Source of the DNA: Paenibacillus maysiensis
GTDB taxonomy: Bacteria; Bacillota; Bacilli; Paenibacillales; Paenibacillaceae
Length of the DNA stretch: 55,126 bases
Direction of reading: 5' to 3'
Assembly: GCF_000520815.1 (NCBI RefSeq)
Contig: NZ_ASRY01000217.1
Span: forward strand, 1-55,126
The notes under the pieces are model-generated. The model did no database searches and was not told the DNA's origin. It saw nothing but the letters and a program-made list of their open reading frames with translations. The number at the start of each line of letters is the position of its first letter. Position 1 is the stretch's first letter. The position numbers and the translations under genes were made by a program. Below are positions 1 to 8,403 of this stretch, piece after piece.

Positions 1-1
1 T

Positions 2-196
2 CATCTGGCTCGCCGTCTGGTTGGGCCAATGTATCAGCATTTGCTGCCGGTGGCCTGCTTTGTCGGAATCGTCATTTTGGTCACTGCGGATACGATTGGA
101 CGTTCCGTGTTTCAGCCGAATGCGATTCCGGCGGGTGTGGTGGTTGCTGTGGTAGGGGCTCCGTATTTTTTATTTTTGCTGTCCCGAACGAAATGA
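2..196 (+). CDS. Iron-siderophore ABC transporter permease, FecCD family (3' end only)
   Basis: The reading frame is open from the left edge to a TGA at 194-196 and encodes the last 64 residues. It contains the family hallmark HLARRLVGP near its beginning, a hydrophobic segment, then NAIPAGVVVAVVGAPYFLFL and a short basic tail, which is the standard C-terminus of FecCD/BtuC permeases. The protein would form half of the inner-membrane channel importing ferric siderophore. The next gene encodes a matching lipoprotein receptor 93 bp downstream, so the two are probably one operon. The N-terminal 80 percent lies outside the window. Confidence 0.9.
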   Translation, partial: HLARRLVGPMYQHLLPVACFVGIVILVTADTIGRSVFQPNAIPAGVVVAVVGAPYFLFLLSRTK

Positions 197-219
197 CAGA
201 TGGAAAATGACAGATGGAA
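192..219 (+). repeat. Tandem 14-bp duplication across a stop codon
   Basis: The unit AATGACAGATGGAA occurs at 192-205 and again, identical, at 206-219. The first copy contains the stop codon of the permease gene. It looks like a simple slippage duplication in the intercistronic spacer. Confidence 0.8.
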
Positions 220-289
220 TAGGTACATAAACTCACAAGCTGAAGCTTTCTAAATAATATGGAGCTTCTATGACATAGGAGGAATAAAG

Positions 290-1222
290 ATGAAAAAAAA
301 TGGATTAAAGCGTTCATGGGTGGGCATGGTTCTTATTTTATGTATGGTGATGCTGTCCGCTTGTGGACAAGCAGCAGACAACAAAGCTGCCGATACGAAA
401 GCAGCGGACAACGGCGAGAAAACGGTCAGCGCGGATTCGCGCATTGCTTCCATGTCCATTCATTTGACGAACAATCTGCTGGCGCTGGGTATTACTCCGG
501 CTGGCTCGGTCATCGGTGGAGATGTTAAGGACTTTTTACCCCATGTAAAAGATCGGCTCCAAAATACCCGCAAGCTGGGCGTTGTCACAGACCCGGATAT
601 GGAAGCCGTGCTGGACCTGCAACCTGACCATATTTTTCTAGACAAAAAATATTCGGGAACCGATGTAGCCAAGTATGAAAAAATCGCGCCAACCGAGGTC
701 TTTGATCTGGACGAGGGCACATGGAAGGATCAACTGAAAAAAATAGCTGTTATGGTCAAGCATGAAGCGCAGGCGGACGCTTTCCTGAAAGATTACGATG
801 CCCAACAGGAACGGGTTAAAAAGCTGATCCATCAAAAAATAGGCGACGGAACCGTGATGGCTATTCGTGTTACAGCGAAGGAAGTCCGCGTAATGGGCAT
901 GAAGCGCCCGGTAGGTCCGCTGTTGTATCAGGATTTGGGCTTGAAGCCAGCCAAGGGTGTGGAAAAGATCAACAAGGCATATCAGGTCGTATCCCAGGAG
1001 GTTTTGCCGGATTATGATGCCGATGCGATCTTTGTCATTATCAGTAAAGGCGCGGATGCCCAAAAGGTGTACACGCAACTGGAAGGAAACGCGGTATGGC
1101 AAGGACTCAAAGCAGTGAAGCAGGGTCATGTCTACATGCTGGACGGACAGCCTTGGCTGGACTATTCGGCAATGGGACACAAAATCGCTCTGGATAATGC
1201 AGAGCAACTCTTTTCCAAATAA
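290..1222 (+). CDS. Iron-siderophore ABC transporter substrate-binding lipoprotein
   Basis: This 310-residue protein has a signal peptide ending in the lipobox LSAC (Cys25), followed by an Ala/Asp/Lys-rich linker (about residues 29-45) and a periplasmic-binding domain of the FhuD/BtuF class (PF01497 type). Its typical patterns are RIASMSIHLTNNLLALG near the start, PDHIFLDKK and a C-terminal WLDYSAMG. It should be membrane-anchored outside the cell and hand ferric siderophore to the upstream FecCD permease. The start is fixed by the strong site AGGAGG seven bases before ATG. No ATPase gene is visible here; such importers often share one. The ligand cannot be told from sequence. Confidence 0.88.
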   Translation: MKKNGLKRSWVGMVLILCMVMLSACGQAADNKAADTKAADNGEKTVSADSRIASMSIHLTNNLLALGITPAGSVIGGDVKDFLPHVKDRLQNTRKLGVVTDPDMEAVLDLQPDHIFLDKKYSGTDVAKYEKIAPTEVFDLDEGTWKDQLKKIAVMVKHEAQADAFLKDYDAQQERVKKLIHQKIGDGTVMAIRVTAKEVRVMGMKRPVGPLLYQDLGLKPAKGVEKINKAYQVVSQEVLPDYDADAIFVIISKGADAQKVYTQLEGNAVWQGLKAVKQGHVYMLDGQPWLDYSAMGHKIALDNAEQLFSK

Positions 1223-1239
1223 GCTTTAACGTACAGCAT

Positions 1240-1287
1240 AGCCGTATTCCCTAATGCACTTATTGCAGGTGGGGAATACGGCTTTTT
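1240..1287 (+). terminator. Hairpin terminator after the siderophore receptor gene
   Basis: AGCCGTATTCCC (1240-1251) pairs perfectly with GGGAATACGGCT (1272-1283), followed by a short T run. It lies 18 bp after the stop codon. Confidence 0.85.
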
Positions 1288-1463
1288 GGCGAACACCTAA
1301 GCTGCAAGTCGGATGCCAGATAGTTCCCAGGTCAGCCGACAACCGCTTTCTTTTCTGATATCATGTACGTCAACAAACCAACGTGTCAGCTCAGCCACTC
1401 CATAACCAAAAGAGCCGCCGCGAACAAAAATCGGGCAGCTCCGGTACACATGAGGATTGCGAG

Positions 1464-1892
1464 TTATGGACGTTTTTTGCGCAAAAAAATCGGCTTGAGC
1501 CCAATAAAGCCGATGGCGGCAAGGATCAGATTCACCCAGGGTGAAATGCTGAACACGGGCAGTGCGCTGCGCAGGGCCAACCCTGCGACCAGAATCACCA
1601 CGACTAACACGATATATAGCAAGATGGACTTGAGGTCTATGCGGGGCTTCACGGGCATATAATCTTGCTGTGCTTCCTCTCCTTCTTCCGGGCGGTCCAT
1701 AAAATTCATCAGCGCTTCAACCAGCAGAATGGCTCCTGCGGCGATGATGATCAGGGTAGACAGGTTAACTTTTTCGAAAGGAGCAACATCTCCGCCTGTG
1801 AACGTTACAAACCATCCGATAATCGCCTGTGTCAAAAAAAACATGGACAAGGAAATCCATGCAATAAGCGTATAATTTTTGGCTTTGCTCAT
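1464..1892 (-). CDS. Small integral membrane protein, unknown function
   Basis: The product is 142 residues starting MSKAKNYTLIAWISL. The start at 1892 is preferred because GGAGGAAG lies just upstream on the minus strand; the longer frame to 1982 adds 30 residues with no such site. Four hydrophobic segments can be seen (roughly residues 9-30, 44-64, 87-108 and 112-132), separated by an acidic loop around EEGEEAQQ. The C-terminus is basic (LRKKRP), suggesting it is cytoplasmic. I recognise no family. It is transcribed alone, convergent with the siderophore operon. Confidence 0.75.
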   Translation of the reverse strand: MSKAKNYTLIAWISLSMFFLTQAIIGWFVTFTGGDVAPFEKVNLSTLIIIAAGAILLVEALMNFMDRPEEGEEAQQDYMPVKPRIDLKSILLYIVLVVVILVAGLALRSALPVFSISPWVNLILAAIGFIGLKPIFLRKKRP

Positions 1893-2088
1893 TTCTTCCT
1901 CCTGCTTTGCGGGCGTATTCCGTCTGGCGGAACCGCCAATACGTAACAAAAACAGTATACGTGAGTAAGCTGCGGATGGCAAAAGGCTTTATCTAAGCAA
2001 TGTATATTACCGCTGTATTCTCCTCAAACTGGATAAAGGGTGAGCATGCGGAGCATCCTGAATGTAAATGTGGAGAGGATGTGGCATT

Positions 2089-2388
2089 ATGAAGCTGGAT
2101 AAGCAAGCGGATTATGCGGTTAATAAACGGCTGGAAGCCGCTCCAGTTAGAAACAGTGTGGAGGCCTTGCCTGTGAACGTGAGTCATCGGAACGTTCAGG
2201 GGATATTCCCGACGTACCGTATTCTGGACGATGCTGAATGGGCTCAGGATACCGAGTTTGCAGGTGATCTGGGCGAAGAGAGCTACCACAGCTTATGGCA
2301 TGAGGATCAGAATAGCGGTGCCTCTTACAGACTGGAATGGGAGGGGCGTACGGAGACCCACGAAATGTTCAGGAACAGCTACGAATAG
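2089..2388 (+). CDS. Small hypothetical protein, 99 aa
   Basis: The start at 2089 (MKLDKQADYAVNKRL) is chosen because GAGAGG sits ten bases upstream; the frame extends seven residues further without a site. The protein is hydrophilic, acidic in its C-terminal half (YHSLWHEDQN) and has no signal peptide or membrane segment. It matches no family I know. It stands alone and is followed by a hairpin terminator, which supports it being a real transcription unit. Confidence 0.6.
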   Translation: MKLDKQADYAVNKRLEAAPVRNSVEALPVNVSHRNVQGIFPTYRILDDAEWAQDTEFAGDLGEESYHSLWHEDQNSGASYRLEWEGRTETHEMFRNSYE

Positions 2389-2430
2389 TCTGCTGGATGA
2401 AGTTAATTTTCCCACCAAGTAATGCAATAT

Positions 2431-2476
2431 GGCGTTCCTCGTTATCGTTGCGGGGAGCGCCATTTGTTCGTTTTTT
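2431..2476 (+). terminator. Hairpin terminator after the 99-aa gene
   Basis: GGCGTTCCTCG and CGGGGAGCGCC form an imperfect stem around a short loop (2431-2462), followed by a T-rich stretch to 2476. The remaining 210 bp up to the next gene show nothing recognisable. Confidence 0.65.
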
Positions 2477-2690
2477 CTCCGTTATAACTGACAGGTTGAC
2501 AAGGAAGCAGGGCAATGATAGACTGACTTTACTATAAATCTTATTAAACTTATCGGAATTAAAGTGAAAGAATATTTTGCTGAGCATCTTAATTATCAAT
2601 CATTAATCATAACAAGGAGCTTCGCAAGGTAGGGGTGCCCATGCAGCATAGCAGCTTGGTGACGGTGAAGCTTGAAACAGGGGGACAATC

Positions 2691-3518
2691 ATGATGGAAC
2701 GGCAAATTGGAATTCGCTTTGAAAATGAGGAGCTGGCCGCAACGATTCATTATCCGAGCAATCCGAATGAAGGAGACCGTCAGAGACGGGTACCGCTCGT
2801 AGTGATATGCCACGGATTTGTGGGCAATCGTATTGGGATAGATCGGTTATTCGTAAAGACTGCGCGTGAGCTTGCGGAAGGGGGATATTTTGTCCTGCGC
2901 TTTGATTTTGCCGGTTGCGGGGAAAGCACGGGTGACTACGGCAAGCAAGGGCTGGAGTCGATGATTAATCAGACACGTACCGTGCTCGATTATGCCGTGA
3001 ATTGTGCAGACATCGACCCGACCAAGGTGACGCTGATCGGTCACAGTCTGGGTGGCGCGGTCGCCCTTCTCACAGCGGTACGGGACAAGAGAGTACAAAA
3101 TCTGGTGCTTTGGTCGGCGGTTGGCTACCCGTTCAATGACATTGTTAAAATTACGGAGCGGAGCGTGTACGATGAATCCGTGAAAAGCGGTCAGGCCGAC
3201 TATTTGGGCTACAAGTTCACACCTGCTTATTTTGAATCGCTTGCTCAGTTCCAGCCGTTTCAGGAGGCCGTCAAGTTTAACGGGGATGTGCTCGTTATTC
3301 ACGGAACCTCGGATGATATCATTCCTGTGGATTATGCATTTCTGTTTCAAAAGGTATTTTGGATGCGTCCAGAGGGACGTTGCGACAAAGAAATTATTTT
3401 TCAGGGAGATCACACCTTCTCTTCCGGTAAAGAACGGCAACGGTTGATCGACCGGACGCTGGAATGGCTGGATAAGCAGGAGAATATTCAGAGGGATTGG
3501 CAGCACTGGATGATCTGA
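2691..3518 (+). CDS. Alpha/beta hydrolase (serine esterase/peptidase-like)
   Basis: At 275 residues this is a single alpha/beta-hydrolase domain. It shows the oxyanion-region motif CHGFVGN (40-46), the nucleophile elbow GHSLGG (Ser119), an acid region HGTSDDIIPV and the catalytic His in GDHTF near residue 255. The family (S33/acyl-esterase-like) hydrolyses small esters or amides in the cytoplasm; the substrate is unknown. There is no signal peptide. ATG at 2691 and ATG at 2694 are both possible, six and nine bases after a GGGGG site. It is a single gene followed closely by the dioxygenase gene. Confidence 0.85.
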   Translation: MMERQIGIRFENEELAATIHYPSNPNEGDRQRRVPLVVICHGFVGNRIGIDRLFVKTARELAEGGYFVLRFDFAGCGESTGDYGKQGLESMINQTRTVLDYAVNCADIDPTKVTLIGHSLGGAVALLTAVRDKRVQNLVLWSAVGYPFNDIVKITERSVYDESVKSGQADYLGYKFTPAYFESLAQFQPFQEAVKFNGDVLVIHGTSDDIIPVDYAFLFQKVFWMRPEGRCDKEIIFQGDHTFSSGKERQRLIDRTLEWLDKQENIQRDWQHWMI

Positions 3519-3610
3519 TTTCAGGCTGTAACGGATTGTATTGGAAATTGCGCCTCCACCGGAGTAAAATGGAAGAGTAACACTATACTGGCGTGTGGAG
3601 GTTGGCAGCG

Positions 3611-4402
3611 ATGACATTACCCTCAATTTTTGTTGCGCATGGTTCACCGACACTGGCTTTAGAAAACAATGCATACACCAGCTTTCTTGCAGAGCTGGGC
3701 GCGAGCCTGCCCCGACCCAAAGGAATAGTCATTTTTTCCGCGCATTGGGATAGTGCTGATCAATGTATCGGCGCGGATGATCAGCATGCAGCGTTGCACG
3801 ATTTCTATGGCTTTCCTGAACAAATGTACACACTCGATTACCCTGCACCAGGCGATCCGAAGCTGTATGAGGAGATAGAGCATCTGTTCAGTCAGCATAA
3901 CCTGTTCCACCAGCCGGTTCGGAACCGGGGACTGGATCATGGAGCATGGGTGGTTTTGCGGCATATATATCCTGATGCGGACATCCCGGTCGTCCCGCTC
4001 TCCATTGATTCTAGGCGCGCTCCGCAGGAGCAGTATGAGATTGGGCGGATGCTGGCACCATTGCGTGAACAGGGTATTTTGATCATCGGTAGCGGCGGGT
4101 TGGTCCACAATTTGCGAACACTCAAGCAGACGAATGAGCCTGCGGATTGGGCGGTTCAATATGATGACTGGATCGGTCAGCAGCTTCAGGACTGGAATTT
4201 GCGTCATTTGTTCCAATATGACAAAAAGGCTCCTTATGCCAAACAGGCGGTTCCCTCTTATGGGATAGAGCATTTTTCACCGCTGTTTTACGCGATGGGG
4301 GCAGCGGATGACCAGCGCTCGGCGAAGAAGCTTTTTCAGTCCTATGTCCTGGGCTCACTGAGTCTCAATTGTTGGGTTTTCGGGCAAGAACGTGATACGT
4401 AA
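3611..4402 (+). CDS. DODA-type extradiol ring-cleavage dioxygenase (YgiD-like)
   Basis: The 263-residue protein matches the LigB-fold family of 4,5-DOPA dioxygenases. Putative metal ligands and acid/base His residues lie in VAHGSPTL, FSAHWDS, GLDHGAWV and SGGLVHNL. The family opens catechol rings using non-haem Fe(II) or Zn. ATG at 3611 is preferred over 3593 because GGAGG lies at 3597-3601, inside the longer version. It has no signal peptide and is followed by a terminator. The natural substrate in Bacillales is not established. Confidence 0.88.
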   Translation: MTLPSIFVAHGSPTLALENNAYTSFLAELGASLPRPKGIVIFSAHWDSADQCIGADDQHAALHDFYGFPEQMYTLDYPAPGDPKLYEEIEHLFSQHNLFHQPVRNRGLDHGAWVVLRHIYPDADIPVVPLSIDSRRAPQEQYEIGRMLAPLREQGILIIGSGGLVHNLRTLKQTNEPADWAVQYDDWIGQQLQDWNLRHLFQYDKKAPYAKQAVPSYGIEHFSPLFYAMGAADDQRSAKKLFQSYVLGSLSLNCWVFGQERDT

Positions 4403-4409
4403 ATGTGAA

Positions 4410-4455
4410 AAAGAACTTCCGAATCCACATGGCTAGTGGGAATGGAAGTTCTTTT
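4410..4455. terminator. Bidirectional hairpin terminator
   Basis: AAAAGAACTTCC and GGAAGTTCTTTT are perfect complements, with A and T runs on both outer sides. It lies between convergent genes and can serve both the dioxygenase gene and the leftward secreted-protein gene. Confidence 0.85.
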
Positions 4456-4501
4456 GTGTATATAAGGGAGTTACTGTAGGGTGTGTTCCTGTAAAACTTG
4501 A

Positions 4502-5428
4502 TCAGGAAGTGGGTACGTTCTTTTTCAGCCAGTCGGATACCTGTGCAGTATGTTTATCCCCGTTTTGATCCAGCAGTGCCACGAAGGCTTTTAGTTTTTG
4601 TACATAAGGACTAGCTGAGCCACTGTTGCGTTGAATTACCAGTTGATATCCTTTTTTGGCGTTAGAATGAATCTTCTTGGTATCGTAATCGAATAATGGC
4701 GTATTGTTCGTGCCGTAGAAGGTATAGAAATAGTACAGATCATGCAATTCTTTGACAGCTAGTGTACGGTTGGAATGTGGATATTTGTTTAAAAAGTCTT
4801 CCTGTGCCAGCACCCGTCCAGACAACTGCTGATATCCGATATGCAGCGCGGCATCCTTGGTAGACGCCTGTCCAGATTCCACTGCCATGATGTCAATATA
4901 GCTGCGGATATCTGCCGTGGTGTACTTTCCGAAAACTTTATATTTTTCATAGTTTATTACAGGATAATACATACCTTCTGCGGTTTCCAGTTTGTATCCG
5001 GCATCTCTGGTTTGGGTCAGTAATTTCTTTAGGTTCGTATCCTTGGTGCGGCTAATTACATTTGTGAACGAATCGCCGGGTTTATAAATAGTATTGATTT
5101 TGGTCTGAACAGAAGCTGGGTATAAGGCTTGTGAATAAGAATCCAATTGCTTGGTTTGCGCATTTTCCAGATGAAGCGTCATGATGGTGACTTGAGAGGC
5201 TGGAATGGATTGAATGTGTTTTTGCAAATAAGCGAATGCCTGAGGTAGCTTGCCGGGTTGACGCAGCAGTTGCTCGAAGGTCTTGGAGATACCTTGAACA
5301 CTTTCCGATTGAGACGTTGTTGTAGTCGATACTGCTGCTTCGGCTTGTGATGGATATCCCAGTCCCATAGTCTGTACTGTGAAAGTTACTGTCGCGAGCA
5401 TGAGGTAGGCTTTGGTGATTTTTTTCAT
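4502..5428 (-). CDS. Secreted protein of unknown function, 308 aa
   Basis: The start at 5428 (MKKITKAYLML) follows a GGAGGG site; the longer frame lacks one. A classical signal peptide with cleavage after SQAEA (about residue 31) predicts export. The mature part begins with a Ser/Thr-rich stretch and is otherwise mostly helical and Lys/Gln/Tyr-rich, without cysteines or obvious repeats. I see no catalytic motif and no cell-wall anchor. It is a monocistronic leftward gene ending at the shared terminator. Confidence 0.75.
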   Translation of the reverse strand: MKKITKAYLMLATVTFTVQTMGLGYPSQAEAAVSTTTTSQSESVQGISKTFEQLLRQPGKLPQAFAYLQKHIQSIPASQVTIMTLHLENAQTKQLDSYSQALYPASVQTKINTIYKPGDSFTNVISRTKDTNLKKLLTQTRDAGYKLETAEGMYYPVINYEKYKVFGKYTTADIRSYIDIMAVESGQASTKDAALHIGYQQLSGRVLAQEDFLNKYPHSNRTLAVKELHDLYYFYTFYGTNNTPLFDYDTKKIHSNAKKGYQLVIQRNSGSASPYVQKLKAFVALLDQNGDKHTAQVSDWLKKNVPTS

Positions 5429-5671
5429 GATATAACCCTCCATGGCTTTCTTTGGTGTAACTGTAGTGTATAGGGGGAATGTATCGTGAGCATTCCGGAT
5501 TGTATCCAACTTGTAAACGTTTAGGGCAATGATGAATCGGATATAAAAGGGAGATTTCAAACCGGGAGGAGGGACAGCGGCATAACTGCACAAGAACGAA
5601 AATTATAAGCCAGAATGCAGCATCGTAGCTGTACAAAGCCGAAACATATAAAAAAAGAAGCATTACTGCAC

Positions 5672-5710
5672 AAAAAAACAACCATTAGCCCGGAGGGTAA
5701 CGGTTGTTTT
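5672..5710 (-). terminator. Hairpin terminator for doxX
   Basis: On the minus strand AAAACAACC (5710-5702) pairs with GGTTGTTTT (5683-5675), and a run of Ts continues past the stem. It begins about 10 bp after the DoxX stop codon. The 200 bp between here and the start of the secreted-protein gene hold nothing else I can identify. Confidence 0.85.
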
Positions 5711-5719
5711 GGGGGTAGC

Positions 5720-6238
5720 TTAAGCTATTTTTCGAGCGGGATCTGCTGGAAAGGTATCTTTATTTTTACGGAACAGTCCACGCAGGAAGGGCAGTACCCA
5801 ACGATCCAAGCCAATCCGTCCAGCGTTTGCGCCAGCAACGACAAGGAAGATTTCAAACAGCAGGTAGATTGCATTCGTGCTTACCGTGCCCGAGAACAGG
5901 AACGAGAAGTTCATGACCATTGCCATCAGGGCAGCTAATGTAGTCAGTGTACCAAGAAGCAGCCCAACTCCGACCAGGAATTCACCCAGTGGGATCAGTA
6001 CGTTGAACAAACCGACATTTGGCAGGGCAAAGGCTTCAAGGAACGATCCCCACCAGCCTTGTACAGCGGGATGTTCTCCGCCTGTTTTAGCAATGGCCCC
6101 CGAGATAAATCCGCCTGCATCGAATCCGCCAGTCAGCTTCTCAAGTCCATGGGTCATCCATTCATATCCCAGATAAACCCGTACTATAGTCAGCAGCCAC
6201 ATTGCTACTTTATTTTCACGCAACCAGTTGTTAAACAT
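5720..6238 (-). CDS. DoxX family membrane protein
   Basis: The 172-residue product has the DoxX pattern: an N-terminal WLLTIVRVYLGYEWMTHGLEKL segment split over a membrane helix, then three further hydrophobic helices with the GEFLVGVGLLLG motif, and a basic C-terminal tail. Family members are inner-membrane proteins linked to thiol/oxidative stress and to quinone chemistry; the reaction is unclear. The start follows AGAGGAGTGG. A FNR-type box and a matching -10 element sit upstream, so it may respond to oxygen limitation. Confidence 0.88.
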   Translation of the reverse strand: MFNNWLRENKVAMWLLTIVRVYLGYEWMTHGLEKLTGGFDAGGFISGAIAKTGGEHPAVQGWWGSFLEAFALPNVGLFNVLIPLGEFLVGVGLLLGTLTTLAALMAMVMNFSFLFSGTVSTNAIYLLFEIFLVVAGANAGRIGLDRWVLPFLRGLFRKNKDTFPADPARKIA

Positions 6239-6317
6239 TCAAACCACTCCTCTTTCGTATCTTATAATGTTGTTTGTATTTTATTTGGTTTGGGATGATC
6301 ATCTCTGCTACACCCTT

Positions 6318-6361
6318 ATTGTATTAGGTTCAGTTACAGTTTTTTGTGATAAAAATCACAA
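6318..6361 (-). promoter_or_regulatory. FNR/CRP-type operator and promoter reading toward doxX
   Basis: TTGTGATAAAAATCACAA (6344-6361) is a perfect palindrome fitting TGTGA-N6-TCACA. On the minus strand a -10 element TACAAT lies at 6323-6318. If transcription starts near 6311, the operator centre is at -41.5, the position of a class II FNR-activated promoter. Paenibacillus FNR proteins recognise this consensus. Confidence 0.65.
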
Positions 6362-6428
6362 AGTATGAATATTTTTTAAATTTTAATGTCTTTAGATAAG
6401 TATTCTATAGAGATGAGGTGTTTCAATC

Positions 6429-6458
6429 GAGACAGAAACAGGAAATAACGCTTATAAT
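6429..6458 (+). promoter_or_regulatory. Probable sigma-A promoter for the DUF3048 gene
   Basis: GAGACA (6429-6434), an 18-bp spacer and a perfect TATAAT (6453-6458) lie 30 bp before the ribosome site of the next gene. Confidence 0.5.
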
Positions 6459-6487
6459 GAGAAAAATGTCTAACTGGAGGGATGAAC

Positions 6488-7582
6488 TTGTCCAGGCCCA
6501 TTTTCAATCGAAGACGATGGTTGTGTGTGATGACCTCGGTTTTGCTATGTATGACCATGATGTCTTGTTCTGCTTTGTCCAAATCGGGTGAATCAGAACC
6601 CGCACCTCAACCGCTTAAGCAAGAAACACAGCCGGAGGCGCTTGAGCCGTCCAAGGAACCGACTATTCCGGCATTTATAGCTCCGCTTACGGGTCTTCCG
6701 GTGCAGCAGCCTGTTCTGGAACGACCGCTCGCCATTATGATTAATAACGCTCCAGCCGCACGGCCTCAGGCGGGACTTAGCGAGGCGGACATGGTATATG
6801 AAGTTCTCGCGGAAGGTGGAATTACCCGTTTGGTAGCTTTTTTCCAAAGTCATGGCGGAGATGTGAAAATAGGTCCGGTCCGCAGCATCCGGCCGTATCT
6901 GATTGAGCTGGGTGAAACTTATGGGGCATTGCCGATACACGCCGGGGGAAGTACAGATGCCTATGCGATTTTACAGCAGCAGCGAAAGGAGCATCTGGAT
7001 GAGATTTCGAATGGGGGGGCTTACTTCTGGAGAAGCAAGGATCGCCGTCCTCCACACAATCTGTACACAGATGTGAACAGACTTCGCCAAGGAAGCGAAA
7101 GCAAAGGCTACGCCAGGCAGACGGTGGTTCCGGTATATAACTACCTTAAATCCGGTGAAACCTCGGTCATGGGGGACGAGGATGCAGTATCTTTGCAAAT
7201 CCGCTTTTTGCTTAAAAGCTACAAGGTATCTTACACCTACGATCCGTCTGATCAGCAATATAAACGTTTTGTGAACGAAAAGTCACATGTGGATCAAAAC
7301 AATAACAAGCAGCTCTCTGCGGCCAATGTCATTGTGATGAGCACCAGGCACCAAACGCTGGATGATGTAGGCAGATTGAGCGTTAAGCTGAATGGCAGTG
7401 GAGAGGCCATGGTGTTTCAACAGGGACGGCTGATACATGCTGAGTGGCAGCATACGTCCGGTGATGCGATTCGTTTTATGAAAAATGGAGTTGAAATTCC
7501 GTTAGTACCAGGTACATCCTATATACATGTAGTTCCGGCGGACGTTTCGTTGAACGAGCATGTAAGTGTAGAAGCAAAGTAA
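6488..7582 (+). CDS. DUF3048 domain lipoprotein (YerB-like)
   Basis: The site GGAGGG (6476-6481) abuts the ATG at 6482, so the TTG at 6488, six bases from the site, is the likelier start (364 residues). A hydrophobic leader ends in the lipobox-like TMMSCS, indicating a membrane lipoprotein, followed by a Pro/Glu-rich linker. The rest matches DUF3048: PLAIMINNAPAARPQAGL, a conserved VGPVRSIRPY and HAGGSTDAY in the N-terminal domain and a C-terminal domain with GEAMVFQQGRL. B. subtilis YerB is the model; its function is unknown. It is a single gene. Confidence 0.87.
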   Translation: MSRPIFNRRRWLCVMTSVLLCMTMMSCSALSKSGESEPAPQPLKQETQPEALEPSKEPTIPAFIAPLTGLPVQQPVLERPLAIMINNAPAARPQAGLSEADMVYEVLAEGGITRLVAFFQSHGGDVKIGPVRSIRPYLIELGETYGALPIHAGGSTDAYAILQQQRKEHLDEISNGGAYFWRSKDRRPPHNLYTDVNRLRQGSESKGYARQTVVPVYNYLKSGETSVMGDEDAVSLQIRFLLKSYKVSYTYDPSDQQYKRFVNEKSHVDQNNNKQLSAANVIVMSTRHQTLDDVGRLSVKLNGSGEAMVFQQGRLIHAEWQHTSGDAIRFMKNGVEIPLVPGTSYIHVVPADVSLNEHVSVEAK

Positions 7583-7774
7583 AGTATACGAAATTCACCT
7601 TTTAAGGTATAATTTGTCGGATAATGCACTTCCTTGTCGGGCAATGTATACTTAATATTGTGAAATTTGCCTTTACAAACTTTACAAAAACATTGATGAG
7701 TGTGATAAGATAGCAAAGGTTGTCTAATGCAGTCGAAACAGGTTGCGGATATTTTCGTAAAGGGGTAATCGTTA

Positions 7775-8389
7775 ATGAGATTGAAGAAAAAGGATATATT
7801 CTTCGAGACGTTGGAAAATATGGCAGATACAATCGTGCAAGCAGCCGATTACTTTGCCCAACATACTTCAAATCTTCAAGATGTGGTTCTGTTTACTAAT
7901 GAAATGAAGAAGTATGAAAATAAGTGTGATGATTACACACACACGATTATTACTGAGCTGAACAAGACCTTCATTACGCCGCTGGAACGCGACGACATCA
8001 TGGAACTGACAACGACCATGGATGATGTGCTGGACGGTCTGGAAGCGACGGCCTCTCGTTTTTATATGTACAACATTACGGAGCCGGACGAGTATATTGT
8101 GCAGTTCGCTGATATTTTGCGTCAGTCGGCTTGTGAAATTCAGAAGGCTGTACATTTGCTTTCACAGAAAAAGCTGCTGGCCATCCGTGAATATACCATT
8201 CGCCTGAACGATTTGGAAAACCAGGGGGATGAGCTGTTGCGTATTTGCATCAAAAACCTGTTTGCAACCGTGACTGATCCTATTGAACTGATTAAACGCA
8301 AAGAATTGTACGAACGCCTAGAAACGACAACGGATTCATGCGAGGATGTTGCAAATATGCTGGAATCCATCATTATGCGTAACTCGTAA
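7775..8389 (+). CDS. DUF47 (PhoU-like) accessory protein of the Pit phosphate transporter
   Basis: The 204-residue all-helical protein starts MRLKKKDIFFETLENMADT and belongs to the DUF47/PhoU-like group (UPF0111). The patterns ENKCDDYTHTI and ENQGDELLRI carry the E-x3-D metal-binding repeats of PhoU folds. Proteins of this group are encoded directly before pit genes and are thought to control or assist phosphate uptake. Here only 14 bp separate it from pit, so they are one operon. Upstream, two TTTACA motifs (7672 and 7681) may belong to the promoter. Confidence 0.88.
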   Translation: MRLKKKDIFFETLENMADTIVQAADYFAQHTSNLQDVVLFTNEMKKYENKCDDYTHTIITELNKTFITPLERDDIMELTTTMDDVLDGLEATASRFYMYNITEPDEYIVQFADILRQSACEIQKAVHLLSQKKLLAIREYTIRLNDLENQGDELLRICIKNLFATVTDPIELIKRKELYERLETTTDSCEDVANMLESIIMRNS

Positions 8390-8403
8390 GGGAGTCCTTT
8401 TAC

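Noticed and set aside
2847..3674. Long antisense frame across the hydrolase gene
   Set aside because: Shadow of a well-supported gene; no ribosome site and no recognisable protein.
7672..7686. Pho box before the DUF47-pit operon
   Set aside because: Two TTTACA motifs are 9 bp apart rather than the 11-bp period of Bacillus PhoP sites.
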